Assembly (NCBI RefSeq): GCF_030733205.1 | Contig: NZ_JASHJL010000021.1 | Span: forward strand, 1-64,000 | DNA from: Mameliella sp. MMSF_3455 | GTDB lineage: Bacteria > Pseudomonadota > Alphaproteobacteria > Rhodobacterales > Rhodobacteraceae | Length of the DNA: 64,000 nucleotides | Direction of reading: 5' to 3' | Shown here: piece by piece, positions 1 to 9,158 of the stretch | How positions within the stretch are numbered: position 1 is the first letter of the stretch | Layout: each line of letters starts with the position of its first letter | Position numbers and translations under genes: made by a program | Notes under the pieces: model-generated | What the model was told of the DNA's origin: nothing | The model's input: only the letters and a program-made list of their open reading frames with translations | Database searches by the model: none

Positions 1-85
1 GCCCACATTCCCCCGCCCGCCTCTGGCCCCGCACCGCGGCAATGACTAAGTTCGCATCCGAACCGAAGGGAAAGGCCCGGAACTC

Positions 86-1501
86 ATGGTCATTGGCGCC
101 ATCGCCGACACGCTCACCCGCAGCGTCGAGAATGTCACCGGCACCCTGTCGGAAACCTTTTTCGAGCCGACCCTGCGGCTGGGCGTCACCGGGTTGTCGC
201 GGGCCGGCAAGACCGTCTTCATCACCTCGCTGGTGGCGAACCTGATGGACCGCGCCCGCATGTCTCAGCTGGTGGCCGAAAGCGAACAACGCATCCTTTC
301 GGCCTTTCTCCAGCCCCAACCCGACGACACGCTGCCGCGCTTCGACTATGAAACCCACTTGGGCGCACTGACCGCCCGGACGCCACAGTGGCCGGACAGC
401 ACCCGCGCCGTGTCCGAACTGCGCCTGTCGCTGAAAATCCGTCCCGCCGGGCTGCTGTCGGGCCTGCAGGGGCCGCGCACGCTGCATATCGATATCGTGG
501 ATTACCCCGGTGAATGGTTGCTGGACCTTTCGCTGATGGAGAAATCCTATACCGAGTGGTCGCAGGACATGCTGGAACGGCTGAAGCTGCGTCCCGGCGG
601 GCCGGAAACGCTGGACCGCCTCCGCTCGGAGGACGCCAGCGCGGAACTCGACGAGACCCGCGCCCGCGCGCTTTCAGAGGCCTATACACAGAGCCTGCAC
701 AGCGCCCGCGCCGCCGGGTTTTCCGACTGTTCGCCGGGGCGCTTCCTGCTGCCGGGCGAACTGGAAGGCTCGCCCGTGCTGACCTTTGCTCCGCTGCCAC
801 CGATCGATGGCGCCCCGCGCCGCTCGCTCTACCGCGAATTCGAAAGACGCTATGACAGTTACAAGGCGCGTGTCGTCAAACCCTTCTTCCGCGACCACTT
901 CAGCCGCATCGACCGCCAGATCGTGCTGGTGGATGCGCTCGGCGCGATTCACGCCGGGCCGCGCGCGATGGAGGATCTGCGCCGCACCCTGGCCGAGATC
1001 CTGACCGCCTTCCGCCCCGGCACCAATGCCTTCCTGACCAATCTTCTGATGGGCAAGCGGGTGGAAAAGATCCTGTTCGCCGCCACCAAGGCCGATCACC
1101 TCCACCACCTGCAACATGGCCGCCTGACCGGCATCATGGAGGCCCTGACCCGCGAGGCGCGCGACCGGGCGCGCTTTGCCGGGGCAGAAACGCAGGCCAT
1201 GTCCATTGCAGCCCTGCGCGCCACGACCGAACAGATGATGACCCACCAGGGCAACGAGCTGCCCTGCGTGCGCGGGACCCTGATGGGCAGCGGCAAACAG
1301 GCCGCTTTCTACCCCGGCGAATTGCCGGAGGACCCCGCGCATCTGCTGGGCAGCGCCCGCAACGGGGCGGAAAACTGGCTCGATCAGGATTACTCGGTGA
1401 TGAATTTCGCACCCGCGCCGCTGACCCTGAAACCCGGTGAAGGCCCGCCGCACATCCGGCTGGACCGCGCGGCGCAATTCCTCATCGGGGACCGGCTGTG
1501 A
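86..1501 (+). CDS. ycjX: YcjX family P-loop protein (DUF463)
   Basis: A 471-residue protein of the YcjX/DUF463 family, predicted P-loop NTPases found in proteobacteria; in E. coli ycjX-ycjF is linked to the phage-shock regulon, but the biochemical role is not settled. The Walker A loop is visible as GLSRAGKT at residues 36-43, and the length matches the family. The ATG at 86 has a purine-rich stretch (GGGAAAGG) upstream. The stop TGA overlaps the GTG start of the acetyltransferase gene (GTGA), and that gene in turn overlaps ycjF, so the three are very likely one translationally coupled operon. It probably works with the YcjF membrane protein two genes downstream. No obvious damage; the identification is firm, the function is not. 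Confidence 0.93.
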   Translation: MVIGAIADTLTRSVENVTGTLSETFFEPTLRLGVTGLSRAGKTVFITSLVANLMDRARMSQLVAESEQRILSAFLQPQPDDTLPRFDYETHLGALTARTPQWPDSTRAVSELRLSLKIRPAGLLSGLQGPRTLHIDIVDYPGEWLLDLSLMEKSYTEWSQDMLERLKLRPGGPETLDRLRSEDASAELDETRARALSEAYTQSLHSARAAGFSDCSPGRFLLPGELEGSPVLTFAPLPPIDGAPRRSLYREFERRYDSYKARVVKPFFRDHFSRIDRQIVLVDALGAIHAGPRAMEDLRRTLAEILTAFRPGTNAFLTNLLMGKRVEKILFAATKADHLHHLQHGRLTGIMEALTREARDRARFAGAETQAMSIAALRATTEQMMTHQGNELPCVRGTLMGSGKQAAFYPGELPEDPAHLLGSARNGAENWLDQDYSVMNFAPAPLTLKPGEGPPHIRLDRAAQFLIGDRL

Positions 1502-1971
1502 CGACCGCGGCGATCACCCTGCGCGCCGCGGACCCGGGCGATGCCGGACGGCTGGGCGCGATGATCACAGAGGCGGTGGAGGCGCGCGCATGGAAGCCGC
1601 GCCTGCATTCGGCCGCGCAGGATATCGCGCACGCCGGGACGCTGATCGACCGGGGGTGGGTCACGGTGGCGGAACTGGGGCCGGAGGTGGCGGGCTTCCT
1701 CGCCCGCGAAGGAAGCGAGATCCACGCGCTTTTCGTGGCGGGCTGGGCGCAGGGACGGCGGCTGGGCAGCGCCTTGCTGGACAACGCCAAAGCCCGGACC
1801 GATCGGCTGGAACTCTGGACCTTTCAGCAGAACGCGGGAGCGCAACGCTTCTACCTGCGCCACGGTTTTGCCGAGACCGGTCGCACCGCTGGCGACAACG
1901 AGGAAGGCCTGCCCGACATTCACTACCTATGGCGCCGCGATGCGGGCGCCATCAAGGAGCCCGTGACATGA
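1498..1971 (+). CDS. GNAT family N-acetyltransferase
   Basis: A 157-residue protein with the GNAT fold. The acetyl-CoA-binding motif A is seen around residues 79-100 (GWAQGRRLGSALLDNA), and the C-terminal NAGAQRFYLRHGFAETGR segment is the usual last beta-alpha element. Such enzymes transfer acetyl from acetyl-CoA to an amine; the substrate cannot be read from the sequence. The GTG start at 1498 is fixed by its 4-nt overlap with the ycjX stop, and its own stop overlaps the ycjF start (ATGA at 1968-1971). The position between two partners usually treated as a pair suggests it is co-expressed with them and may act on one of them, which is inference. Confidence 0.9.
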   Translation: MTTAAITLRAADPGDAGRLGAMITEAVEARAWKPRLHSAAQDIAHAGTLIDRGWVTVAELGPEVAGFLAREGSEIHALFVAGWAQGRRLGSALLDNAKARTDRLELWTFQQNAGAQRFYLRHGFAETGRTAGDNEEGLPDIHYLWRRDAGAIKEPVT

Positions 1972-2978
1972 GCCATCCCCCCAAGGGTCCCGTCCTGATC
2001 GACCTCGACGACGACGCAGCCGCACCCAGCCCTTCCGAGGCGCCGCCTGTCCCCGAACCGCACCTGCCCCCGCCAGAGGGCACCGCGATGACCACCGTCG
2101 CGGCGCTGGCCACCCGTGATCCCTCGCCGCTGGCACGTTGGTTCTGGCGGCTGCTGCTGGCGCTGGTGGGCACGCTGGTCTCGATTGCGGCCTGGCGCTT
2201 TGTAACCGACCTGATCGCCAGCAACCCGTTGCTGGGCTGGGCCGTGACGGCGCTTTTTGCCGCCTTCGGCCTTGTCTGCCTGATGATCATCATCAAGGAA
2301 ATCGCAGCCTTCTCGCGGCTCGCCCGGATCGACGCGCTGCACCACGCCGCCGAAACCGCCCTGGCCGACGAGGACCTTGCCGGCGCGCGCAAGCTGACCG
2401 ACGATTTGGTGACGCTCTACAAGGGGCGCGAGGACACGCGCTGGGGCCGGGACAGGCTGAAGTCCCGGCGGGACGAGATTTTCGACGCCTCGGGATTGCT
2501 GACCCATGCCGAGGATTCGCTGCTGGCGCCACTGGATGCCGCCGCCCGGCGCGAAGTCGAGGCGGCGGCGCGACAGGTGGCGACGGTGACGGCGCTGGTG
2601 CCGCTGGCGCTGGCCGACGTGGTGGCAGCGCTGACCGCCAACCTGCGGATGATCCGCCGCATCGCCGAAATCTATGGCGGGCGTTCGGGCACGCTGGGCA
2701 GCTGGCGGCTGACTCGGGCGGTAATGTCCCACCTCGTCGCCACGGGGGCCGTGGCGGTGGGCGACGACATGCTGGAACCGATCCTGGGCGGCGGCCTTCT
2801 GGGCAAGCTGTCGCGGCGCTTTGGCGAGGGCATGGTCAACGGCGCCCTGACGGCCCGCGTCGGCGTCGCGGCGATGGAGGTCTGCCGCCCGCTACCCTTT
2901 GGCAAGGGCAAACGCCCCTCTGTCCGGGCGATCATCCGCACATCTCTCAGCGGGCTGGTGATGCAGAACAAAGGCTGA
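1968..2978 (+). CDS. ycjF: YcjF family membrane protein (TIGR01620/DUF697)
   Basis: A 336-residue YcjF-like inner-membrane protein, the usual partner of YcjX. A Pro/Asp-rich cytoplasmic N-terminus (residues 1-55) precedes two transmembrane segments at about 58-78 and 87-109, followed by a soluble alpha-helical part and the DUF697-like C-terminal region (LIPVA-type helix replaced here by VAVGDDMLEPILGGGLLGKLS near 260-285). The ATG at 1968 is chosen because it overlaps the preceding stop (ATGA); the frame stays open further upstream, but that stretch is antiparallel-free coding of ycjX and the acetyltransferase in other frames. A GC hairpin without a U-run follows at 2996-3013 and may end the operon. 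Confidence 0.88.
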   Translation: MSHPPKGPVLIDLDDDAAAPSPSEAPPVPEPHLPPPEGTAMTTVAALATRDPSPLARWFWRLLLALVGTLVSIAAWRFVTDLIASNPLLGWAVTALFAAFGLVCLMIIIKEIAAFSRLARIDALHHAAETALADEDLAGARKLTDDLVTLYKGREDTRWGRDRLKSRRDEIFDASGLLTHAEDSLLAPLDAAARREVEAAARQVATVTALVPLALADVVAALTANLRMIRRIAEIYGGRSGTLGSWRLTRAVMSHLVATGAVAVGDDMLEPILGGGLLGKLSRRFGEGMVNGALTARVGVAAMEVCRPLPFGKGKRPSVRAIIRTSLSGLVMQNKG

Positions 2979-2995
2979 TCCAGCGCCGCGCCCGG

Positions 2996-3013
2996 GGTCC
3001 GGCATTCCGGACC
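2996..3013 (+). terminator. GC hairpin after ycjF, possible weak terminator
   Basis: Arms GGTCCGG and CCGGACC enclose a CATT loop, 18 nt after the ycjF stop. There is no T-run behind it, so it may be a weak terminator or only an mRNA 3'-end stabiliser. Confidence 0.35.
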
Positions 3014-3074
3014 TGTGCAGTGCCAGCCCGCCGTCCTAGACTGCGCGACCGAAGCCATCGGAGACCCTCGACGG

Positions 3075-5843
3075 ATGGAAGCGCTACTCGTCATTCTGGG
3101 ATTGGGCCTTCTGGCCCTGCCCATCGTGGTGATCGTCATGGTCATCATGCAGGTTCGTACGCGCCGCGAAGTACGCGCCTTGCAAGCCCGCCTGCAGGAT
3201 CTCGAACGCAGCCTTGCGCAAACCACCCGGCCTGTCCCCAGAGAGGGGCCAAGGCCCGTCGCCGTGACCGCCACTGTACCGCGGGACGCCGCCCGATCCA
3301 CTGCACCAGAGCCGGCCAACCTGTCGCCCGCGCCCGGAGAGGCGCCCAAGGCGCCTTCGAATCAGGCCGACGCGTCAAGGTCTCTCGCGCCCCGGACTAC
3401 GCCGCCCCGGACCGAAGCGTCCCGTCCCCCCGCTCCGGCCCCTGCGGCGCCATCGGCCTTTGACCGGCTGGGGCGCTGGTTACAGGAAAACTGGTTCTAC
3501 GCCATTGCCGCCGTCTCTCTGTCGCTGGCCGGGATCTTCCTGGTCCAATACGGCATCGAGACCGGGCTGCTGACACCGACAGCCCGCGTGATCGCGGCCC
3601 TTGTGTTCGGCGCGGCCCTGATCGGTGGAGGCGAGACCATCCGCCGACGGTTCGGCGACGACGAAAGCAGCTCGACCATCTACCTGCCCTCGGTGTTGTC
3701 GGGGGCAGGCCTTGTCTCTCTGATGGGGGGCGTCCTTGCGGCACGGCTGCTGTATGATCTCATCGGGCCGGAATCCGCCTTGGCGGCGCTGTTCGGTGTC
3801 GCACTGTTCGGGCTGGTCCTGGGTTGGCGGCACGGTCCTCTGCTGGCAGCCATCGGGCTGATCGGCGGCACGGGCGCCCCCTTTGTCGTCGGCGGGCAAA
3901 GCGACGCGCCAGAGTGGTTCCTGGTCTATTTCGGCCTGCTCGCGGGCATGGGACTTGGCATTGACACCCTGCGCCGCTGGGCCTGGGTCAGCGTGCTGTC
4001 GGTGGTTCTGGCAATTGGCGCCGGGCTGCTGCTGGCCGCGTCGGGCGGCGAGACAATGATGGCAGGCCTGGGAGCCTTTGGCGTCGCGCTGGTGATCATG
4101 GTACTGCTGATCCCCTCACGCGGACTGGCGCCCGACCATCAGGGACCGGGCCTTGTACAATCGGTGCTGGAGACAGGGGCACGCGGGCGTCCCGGTTTTC
4201 CGCTGATCCTGGCCCTGGGCACACTGGCCGCCTCTTGCGCGATCCTCGGGTATGCCGCCCCTGAAAGCGCACTGACCTGGTGGCTGTCGCTGGCGCTTGC
4301 CTCCGGCCTTGCCGTGGCATTGGCGCTGTGGTCACGCGGCGCGCCGGCCTTGCAGGAGCTGGCGGCGCTGCCGGTGCTGACCCTGTTGGCGCTGATCGGG
4401 CTGCCGGATCTGAATGCCCCGGCGCAGGACGCGCTAACGGCTCGGTTCATTGCCGGGCAGGACCTGACCGAACAGCGGATGCTGATGGAATTCACGCTGA
4501 TCCTGCTGGCAGCAGTCCTGCCCGGGCTGGCCGCGGCCTGGCGCAGCCTGCAACCCGAAGGCCATGCCACCTGGGCGGCAGCAGCGGCTCTGATTGCGCC
4601 GCTTGCAGGCTTGGCGCTGGAATTCGGCTGGCACCCGTCGATGATGATCGGCGCCTGGCCCTGGGCACTGCATGCGCTGGCTCTGGCCGGGCTGATGGTG
4701 GCCAAGGCCGCCCGGTTTGCCCGCGCCGACACAACGGACCGCCTGCGGCCGGCCTTGGCCACGGTCTCGACCCTGGCCTGCATCGCCTTTGCCCTGACCA
4801 TCCTGCTGACCGATGCCGCGCTGACGCTGGCACTGGCGGCGGTGGTGGTCAGCGCGACCGCGCTGGACCGACGGTTCGACCTGCCGCAGATGACCGGCTT
4901 TGTCGCGATGGGCGTGCTGGCGTTGGGTTATCGGCTGTTGATCCAGCCGGGGCTCGACTGGGCGCTGGAGGCGCCGGCGGTCGAGATGCTGGGCGCCTAT
5001 GGCGGAACCCTTGCCGCCCTGCTGGGCGCGTTGATGCTGGGCCAGCCCCGGCCAAGACCCCGCGCACAGGTCTTTCTGGAAAGCGCCGCCTGGTCGGTGG
5101 GCGGCATGACGGTCAGCCTGACGCTTTACCACGCCATCGAAGCCTACGTGGGCCATGTCCCGAAAGAGGCGCACTGGGCGCTTGGCCTGTATGCAACGAT
5201 CTGGACCGGCACCGCGCTGGCCCAGCTGGAACGCCTGAAAGCGGGCGGCGTGCTGCGCTGGCTACGCGCCGGTCTGGCTGTCGTCTTTGGCCTGGTGGCG
5301 CTGATCTGGGTCTCGCTGGGGGTCACTCTCGGCAATCCGCTTATCGAGGAACAGGTTGTGCACGGCCCGATCGGGGTGAACACGCTGGTCCCGGCTTACC
5401 TGTTGCCAGCGACGGTTCTGTTGGTCGGCGCGCTGCGGCTGACCCACCTGCGGCGCTGGCTGCGCGTGGTGATCGGCGCGCCCGGTGCTCTCTTGGCACT
5501 CTTTTGGCTGGGGCTTGTGATCCGCCACGCCTGGCAGGGCGGCACATTGATGCACACGGCCAACGGTATCACCGACGGCGAGTTGTACAGCTATACCGTC
5601 GCCCTGCTGCTGGCCGGGGCCGGGCTGTTCTACCAGTCGCTGGCACGCAGCTCTGACGGGTTGCGCCGGGCCGGGATCGCCGTGATCGCAGTGGCGGTGG
5701 CCAAGGTCTTTCTAATCGACATTTCGGGACTGGCGGGGCTGGTGCGCGTCTTTTCCTTCCTGCTCCTGGGCCTGTCGCTGGCGGGGCTGGCTTGGGTCAA
5801 CCGCTGGGCACAAACCCGCGCCACGGCGGCACCCGAAGCCTGA
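3075..5843 (+). CDS. DUF2339 domain polytopic membrane protein
   Basis: A 922-residue inner-membrane protein of the DUF2339 family, whose function is unknown. The first transmembrane helix (residues 3-27) is followed by a short coiled-coil-like segment (about 28-52, RTRREVRALQARLQDLE), a long Pro/Ala/Thr-rich linker (about 55-140) and then some two dozen hydrophobic helices to the C-terminus, the usual architecture and length for the family. The ATG at 3075 (MEALLVILGLG) begins right at the first membrane helix; an in-frame start at 3015 would add a polar 20-residue tail that does not look native. No neighbour suggests a role. Confidence 0.85.
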   Translation: MEALLVILGLGLLALPIVVIVMVIMQVRTRREVRALQARLQDLERSLAQTTRPVPREGPRPVAVTATVPRDAARSTAPEPANLSPAPGEAPKAPSNQADASRSLAPRTTPPRTEASRPPAPAPAAPSAFDRLGRWLQENWFYAIAAVSLSLAGIFLVQYGIETGLLTPTARVIAALVFGAALIGGGETIRRRFGDDESSSTIYLPSVLSGAGLVSLMGGVLAARLLYDLIGPESALAALFGVALFGLVLGWRHGPLLAAIGLIGGTGAPFVVGGQSDAPEWFLVYFGLLAGMGLGIDTLRRWAWVSVLSVVLAIGAGLLLAASGGETMMAGLGAFGVALVIMVLLIPSRGLAPDHQGPGLVQSVLETGARGRPGFPLILALGTLAASCAILGYAAPESALTWWLSLALASGLAVALALWSRGAPALQELAALPVLTLLALIGLPDLNAPAQDALTARFIAGQDLTEQRMLMEFTLILLAAVLPGLAAAWRSLQPEGHATWAAAAALIAPLAGLALEFGWHPSMMIGAWPWALHALALAGLMVAKAARFARADTTDRLRPALATVSTLACIAFALTILLTDAALTLALAAVVVSATALDRRFDLPQMTGFVAMGVLALGYRLLIQPGLDWALEAPAVEMLGAYGGTLAALLGALMLGQPRPRPRAQVFLESAAWSVGGMTVSLTLYHAIEAYVGHVPKEAHWALGLYATIWTGTALAQLERLKAGGVLRWLRAGLAVVFGLVALIWVSLGVTLGNPLIEEQVVHGPIGVNTLVPAYLLPATVLLVGALRLTHLRRWLRVVIGAPGALLALFWLGLVIRHAWQGGTLMHTANGITDGELYSYTVALLLAGAGLFYQSLARSSDGLRRAGIAVIAVAVAKVFLIDISGLAGLVRVFSFLLLGLSLAGLAWVNRWAQTRATAAPEA

Positions 5844-5920
5844 GGGTGCGACGCCCGCGCCCTTGACCGCAGGTTCCGGCAGCGCCAACCAAGAAGGACG
5901 GGACAAGGGAGAGCGGGCGC

Positions 5921-6634
5921 ATGGAACTGCCGGAACATGGCCATTCCGAAACCGAAATCGCAGAGCGGCTGGCTCATCCGCCCGGCCGTGGCGACCTGAG
6001 CGATGCGGTCTATGGCGCCATAGACGGCTGTGTAACAACCTTTGCCATCGTCGCCGGGGTGGCGGGCGCCGGCCTGTCGCCCTTCGTGATCGTGGCGCTT
6101 GGGCTGGCCAACGTGCTGGCCGACGGGTTTTCGATGGCGGCCGGAAATTACTCGGCCACCAAGGCCGACCGCGACAACAAGTTGCGCCTGCGCCAGGTCG
6201 AGGAACGCCATATCCTTCTCTATCCCGATGGTGAGCGGCGCGAACTGCGCGAGATCCTGCGGCAAAAGGGCCTGTCCGGAACGACTCTGGACGAGGCGGT
6301 CGCGCAGATTGCGCAGAACCGCAAGATCTGGATCGAAACGATGCTGGAAGGCGAATACGGCATCGGGTCCGTCGACCCCCACCCCATGCGGGCTGCGCTG
6401 GTCACATTCGGCGCCTTCCTGGTGGCCGGGGCCGTGCCGCTGTTGCCCTTCCTGATCGGGCTGACGCATGGTTTTACCGTGGCCAGCGTACTGACCCTGG
6501 TGACCTTCTTTGCCATCGGATCGCTGAAGAGCATCTGGTCCCTGGCGCCGTGGTGGCGCTCGGGACTGGAGACACTCGCCATCGGCGGGGTGGCGGCGGG
6601 GATCGCCTACTGGGTGGGGTCCTTGTTCGGATAG
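5921..6634 (+). CDS. VIT1/CCC1 family transporter
   Basis: A 237-residue membrane protein of the VIT1/CCC1 family (vacuolar iron transporter-like, Fe2+/Mn2+ in characterised members). The family hallmark is the first helix region SDAVYGAIDGCVTTFAIVAG at about residues 27-46, followed by GLANVLADGFSMAAGNYSATKAD (about 60-83), a charged cytosolic loop with Glu-rich helices (about 85-150), and three more membrane helices. The ATG at 5921 has the good ribosome site AAGGGAGAG. Iron or manganese export from the cytoplasm is the family expectation; no metal regulator site was found upstream to support it. Confidence 0.9.
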   Translation: MELPEHGHSETEIAERLAHPPGRGDLSDAVYGAIDGCVTTFAIVAGVAGAGLSPFVIVALGLANVLADGFSMAAGNYSATKADRDNKLRLRQVEERHILLYPDGERRELREILRQKGLSGTTLDEAVAQIAQNRKIWIETMLEGEYGIGSVDPHPMRAALVTFGAFLVAGAVPLLPFLIGLTHGFTVASVLTLVTFFAIGSLKSIWSLAPWWRSGLETLAIGGVAAGIAYWVGSLFG

Positions 6635-6736
6635 TCCACGGGAAAGTCGGGTTTACCGCACTCGCGCCAAACGTGCCTCCGGCACAGGATGGCGGTGTTG
6701 TTTCCGCCCATTCCCATTTGCCCGGATCCTTTTCCA

Positions 6737-7135
6737 ATGATCGATTTCCTGTCCAGCGCAAAGCCAGAGGACATCTTTCGCGCCATCGGCCTCTGCGGTT
6801 TCTTCCTCTACGTCGGTGTCTACGCGGCGCTCAGCTTTCGCGTGGTGACCGGGGATTGCCTATCCTATTTCGTCGGCAATACGGCTGCCGCATCGCTTGT
6901 GCTGATCGGCCTCAGCCATGATTTCAACCTGGCCTCGGCCCTGATTCAGGCGTTCTGGATTTGCATCGGCATTGCGGCCATTGTGCTGCGCCTCCTGCGC
7001 AGGGCCTCCGACCGCAGGGCAGAGGCCGCGCTGGCAAGCCGCGTCATGCTTCGGGCGGCACAAGCGAACCGAACGGAGGCAGAAGGTCCCCGCAGACAAG
7101 CCGCGTCAGGATACCCTGAATCGGTTTCAGCGTAG
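6737..7135 (+). CDS. CBU_0592-like small membrane protein
   Basis: A 132-residue protein with two or three transmembrane helices in residues 15-85. The segment GLCGFFLYVGVYAAL ... NTAAASLVLIGLSHDFNLASALIQAFWICIG resembles the CBU_0592-type domain, whose function is unknown. The ATG at 6737 (MIDFLSS) is preferred over an earlier in-frame ATG because the extra 16 residues are proline-rich and unlike relatives. The charged C-terminal tail (about 90-132) overlaps the end of the convergent monooxygenase gene by about 90 nt, which is unusual and may mean the tail is poorly conserved. Confidence 0.65.
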   Translation: MIDFLSSAKPEDIFRAIGLCGFFLYVGVYAALSFRVVTGDCLSYFVGNTAAASLVLIGLSHDFNLASALIQAFWICIGIAAIVLRLLRRASDRRAEAALASRVMLRAAQANRTEAEGPRRQAASGYPESVSA

Positions 7136-8237
7136 ACATCGGGTACAGCACCCGGTCGCGCAGGATGGGCAGCAGGCGGCTGTCGCCCTGGTATTGGGGC
7201 GTGAACAGCCGGCTCATCAGCTGGTAACTGCGGACGTGCCAGCGCCGCGCCCGGGCATAGGTCAGCGCGGCAAGCGGCAGATCGTCATGCGCCAGTTTAA
7301 GCGCCTGCGCCAGGGCCCAGGCATCCAGCAGCGCCATGTTCGCGCCCTGCCCCAGCTGCGGGCTGGCGCGATGCGCCGCATCACCGATATGCACGACCCC
7401 CTCGCGAAAAGGGCGCCGGAGGGTGCCATGCGCGTAGCGCGCCATCGTCATCTGGCCCGGATCGGTGATCTGGCCGATGAAGGGCGCGAAATCCGGCCAG
7501 AGCGCCACGGCCTCGGCGCGCCAGGCCTCCAGCCCTCGCTCCTGCCAGGCGGCATGACTGTCGGAGGGCAATGACCAGAAGATCGCGCTGCGAAATCCCT
7601 CCTGCTCCGGAACGGCCCCCAGCGGCAGGACGCCCATCATCCGGTCGGCGCGGCGATAGGCCTGCCGCAATTCGTTGCGCGGCAATTCGGTCGCGTCCGG
7701 CCAGTTCACCGTCGCCCAGAGCGCGCCATAGCCCAGCGGCCGCGCGCGCATCGGTGACAGTGGAGAGCCAGCCCCCGTGGCATCCACGATGAGATCGAAA
7801 GGACCTGCACTGCCCCTGTCGAACAAAAGCATGCCGTCCCTTTCGCCGGTGACCCGGTGGCCGGGTTCCAAACGGGCGCCAGACGCCAAGGCGGTGTCGA
7901 ACAGCGCCTGGAACAGAGCGGCCCGGTGAATCGCCAGGCCAAACCGGGGCACACCCGGGGCGTCATAGGCCACGTCCAGCACCGGCAGGCCGTTGCTGGC
8001 CTCGTGGCCGAACATGCGGTGGATGCGGTTGCCCTGCGCCATCGCGGCAGGCAACGCGCCGAGGTGTTCCAACACATCCAGCCCCACGGGCTGCATCACC
8101 AGCCCCGAGCCCACCGGCGCGGGCGCCTCGAACTGGTCGAAGACGGTCACGTCGTGGCCGGACTGCCGCAGCGCCGTGGCCGCCGCCAGCCCGCCCATTC
8201 CGGCCCCGGCGATCGCGATGTCGAGTTTTCTGGACAT
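7044..8237 (-). CDS. FAD-dependent monooxygenase (PHBH/salicylate hydroxylase type)
   Basis: A 397-residue class A flavoprotein monooxygenase. The FAD ADP-binding motif GAGMGG is at residues 11-16, the acidic end of the Rossmann strand follows (VTVFDQF), and the second FAD motif GDAAHRASPQLGQGANMALLDA begins at residue 285; both are in the positions expected for the 3-hydroxybenzoate/salicylate/UbiH-like group. Such enzymes use NAD(P)H and O2 to hydroxylate a ring; the actual substrate is not evident. The start at 8237 puts MSRKLDIAIAGAG at the N-terminus; longer in-frame starts add a Cys/Arg-rich tail outside the family. It stands alone, with no catabolic neighbours. Confidence 0.88.
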   Translation of the reverse strand: MSRKLDIAIAGAGMGGLAAATALRQSGHDVTVFDQFEAPAPVGSGLVMQPVGLDVLEHLGALPAAMAQGNRIHRMFGHEASNGLPVLDVAYDAPGVPRFGLAIHRAALFQALFDTALASGARLEPGHRVTGERDGMLLFDRGSAGPFDLIVDATGAGSPLSPMRARPLGYGALWATVNWPDATELPRNELRQAYRRADRMMGVLPLGAVPEQEGFRSAIFWSLPSDSHAAWQERGLEAWRAEAVALWPDFAPFIGQITDPGQMTMARYAHGTLRRPFREGVVHIGDAAHRASPQLGQGANMALLDAWALAQALKLAHDDLPLAALTYARARRWHVRSYQLMSRLFTPQYQGDSRLLPILRDRVLYPMSTLKPIQGILTRLVCGDLLPPFGSLVPPEA

Positions 8238-8340
8238 GCCGCCCCTCCCACCGGATAGGGAAAGCCGGAGAGGCGTGGTAGCGCAAGCGGCGCACTGCCG
8301 CAGGCGGCCCGAATCTGCAGTGATCTGCACCGTTTGAGGC

Positions 8341-8375
8341 AAAAAAAGACCGGGGCCGGTCAGACCGGCCCCGGT
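8341..8375 (-). terminator. Rho-independent terminator of the 8398-8748 gene
   Basis: Perfect 12-bp arms ACCGGGGCCGGT and ACCGGCCCCGGT with a CAG loop; on the minus strand the hairpin is followed by seven Ts. It lies 23 nt after the stop of the minus-strand gene. Confidence 0.9.
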
Positions 8376-8397
8376 TTGTGCCCTTGTCCGAGGTCGA

Positions 8398-8748
8398 TCA
8401 CTCGGCGGGGACCGCCGGTGCGATCGGCGCGCTCGGACCGTCGGTGTCCGCTTCGGGCGGGACGCTGCCCGGTGCCGGGTCCACGGCCGAGGGCCCGGTT
8501 GCGGGATCGCCGGTCGTGTTCGGATCCACCGCGGCGGGCGCTTCGGCAGGTGCGACCGGCTCGGTGGTCGCGCCGGGGCCGAAGGCGATCAATGCCACGA
8601 TGCCGATGGCAACGATCAGCGCCACGGCGATGCCCAGTGCCGAGCCGCCTGAGCGGCGCGAACTGGCAAGGCGCTCGTCGATGCGCTCTTCGGGAGCGTA
8701 CCGGGCCTCGTGTTGTCGCAGGTACGGGTCTGTCGTTTGATGTGTCAT
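8398..8748 (-). CDS. Small single-span membrane protein, Pro/Ala-rich tail
   Basis: A 116-residue protein of unknown function. Residues 1-35 are polar with Arg/Glu/His, a transmembrane helix spans about 38-57 (ALGIAVALIVAIGIVALIAF), and the remaining half is low-complexity Pro/Ala/Glu/Thr/Asp, probably in the periplasm. It has its own strong terminator and a purine-rich GAAAGGAAGG ribosome site just before the ATG, so it is likely a real, separately transcribed gene. Proteins of this layout are common in Rhodobacteraceae but I do not recognise a named family. Confidence 0.7.
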   Translation of the reverse strand: MTHQTTDPYLRQHEARYAPEERIDERLASSRRSGGSALGIAVALIVAIGIVALIAFGPGATTEPVAPAEAPAAVDPNTTGDPATGPSAVDPAPGSVPPEADTDGPSAPIAPAVPAE

Positions 8749-9158
8749 CTGGCCTTCCTTTCCTCCTCGCGCGCCGGAGTGCCCGGCGCCTGTCTTTCAG
8801 ATGGAGATGAAAAGCGCCCGGAACAGCCGTCGATCCCGCGCGCGGCGTGGGATCGGAAAAGGCCTGCCGAAACGGCAGTTTCGACTCGGCGGGTTCCGGC
8901 GGAATCAACCCAAGGCTGTCATCCGACAGCCATTTCCCGCCCATGCTGCAAGGCGGCATCGCAGGTTCCCGCCGACCCCTGCCCACTTTACGCGCCCGCG
9001 CGGCGGGCCTATAAGGCCCGCAAGATGACGTATCATGTGTTCATCATTCGAATTACATGCCCGGCGCTCTGAGGATACGAGCCGCCGGGACAAGGCGTAT
9101 GAGACGTCGCGCCGCCCCAACATCCTGACCGACACCAGTGATTCAAAGGACGCCACAA
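8749..9158. other. Divergent intergenic region upstream of ileS
   Basis: About 410 nt between two divergent genes. I see no convincing coding frame. A hairpin with arms GCGGGCC and GGCCCGC around TATAA lies at 9003-9021, followed by a locally AT-richer stretch (9022-9060) that probably carries the ileS promoter. No T-box is apparent, as expected for this group. Confidence 0.5.
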
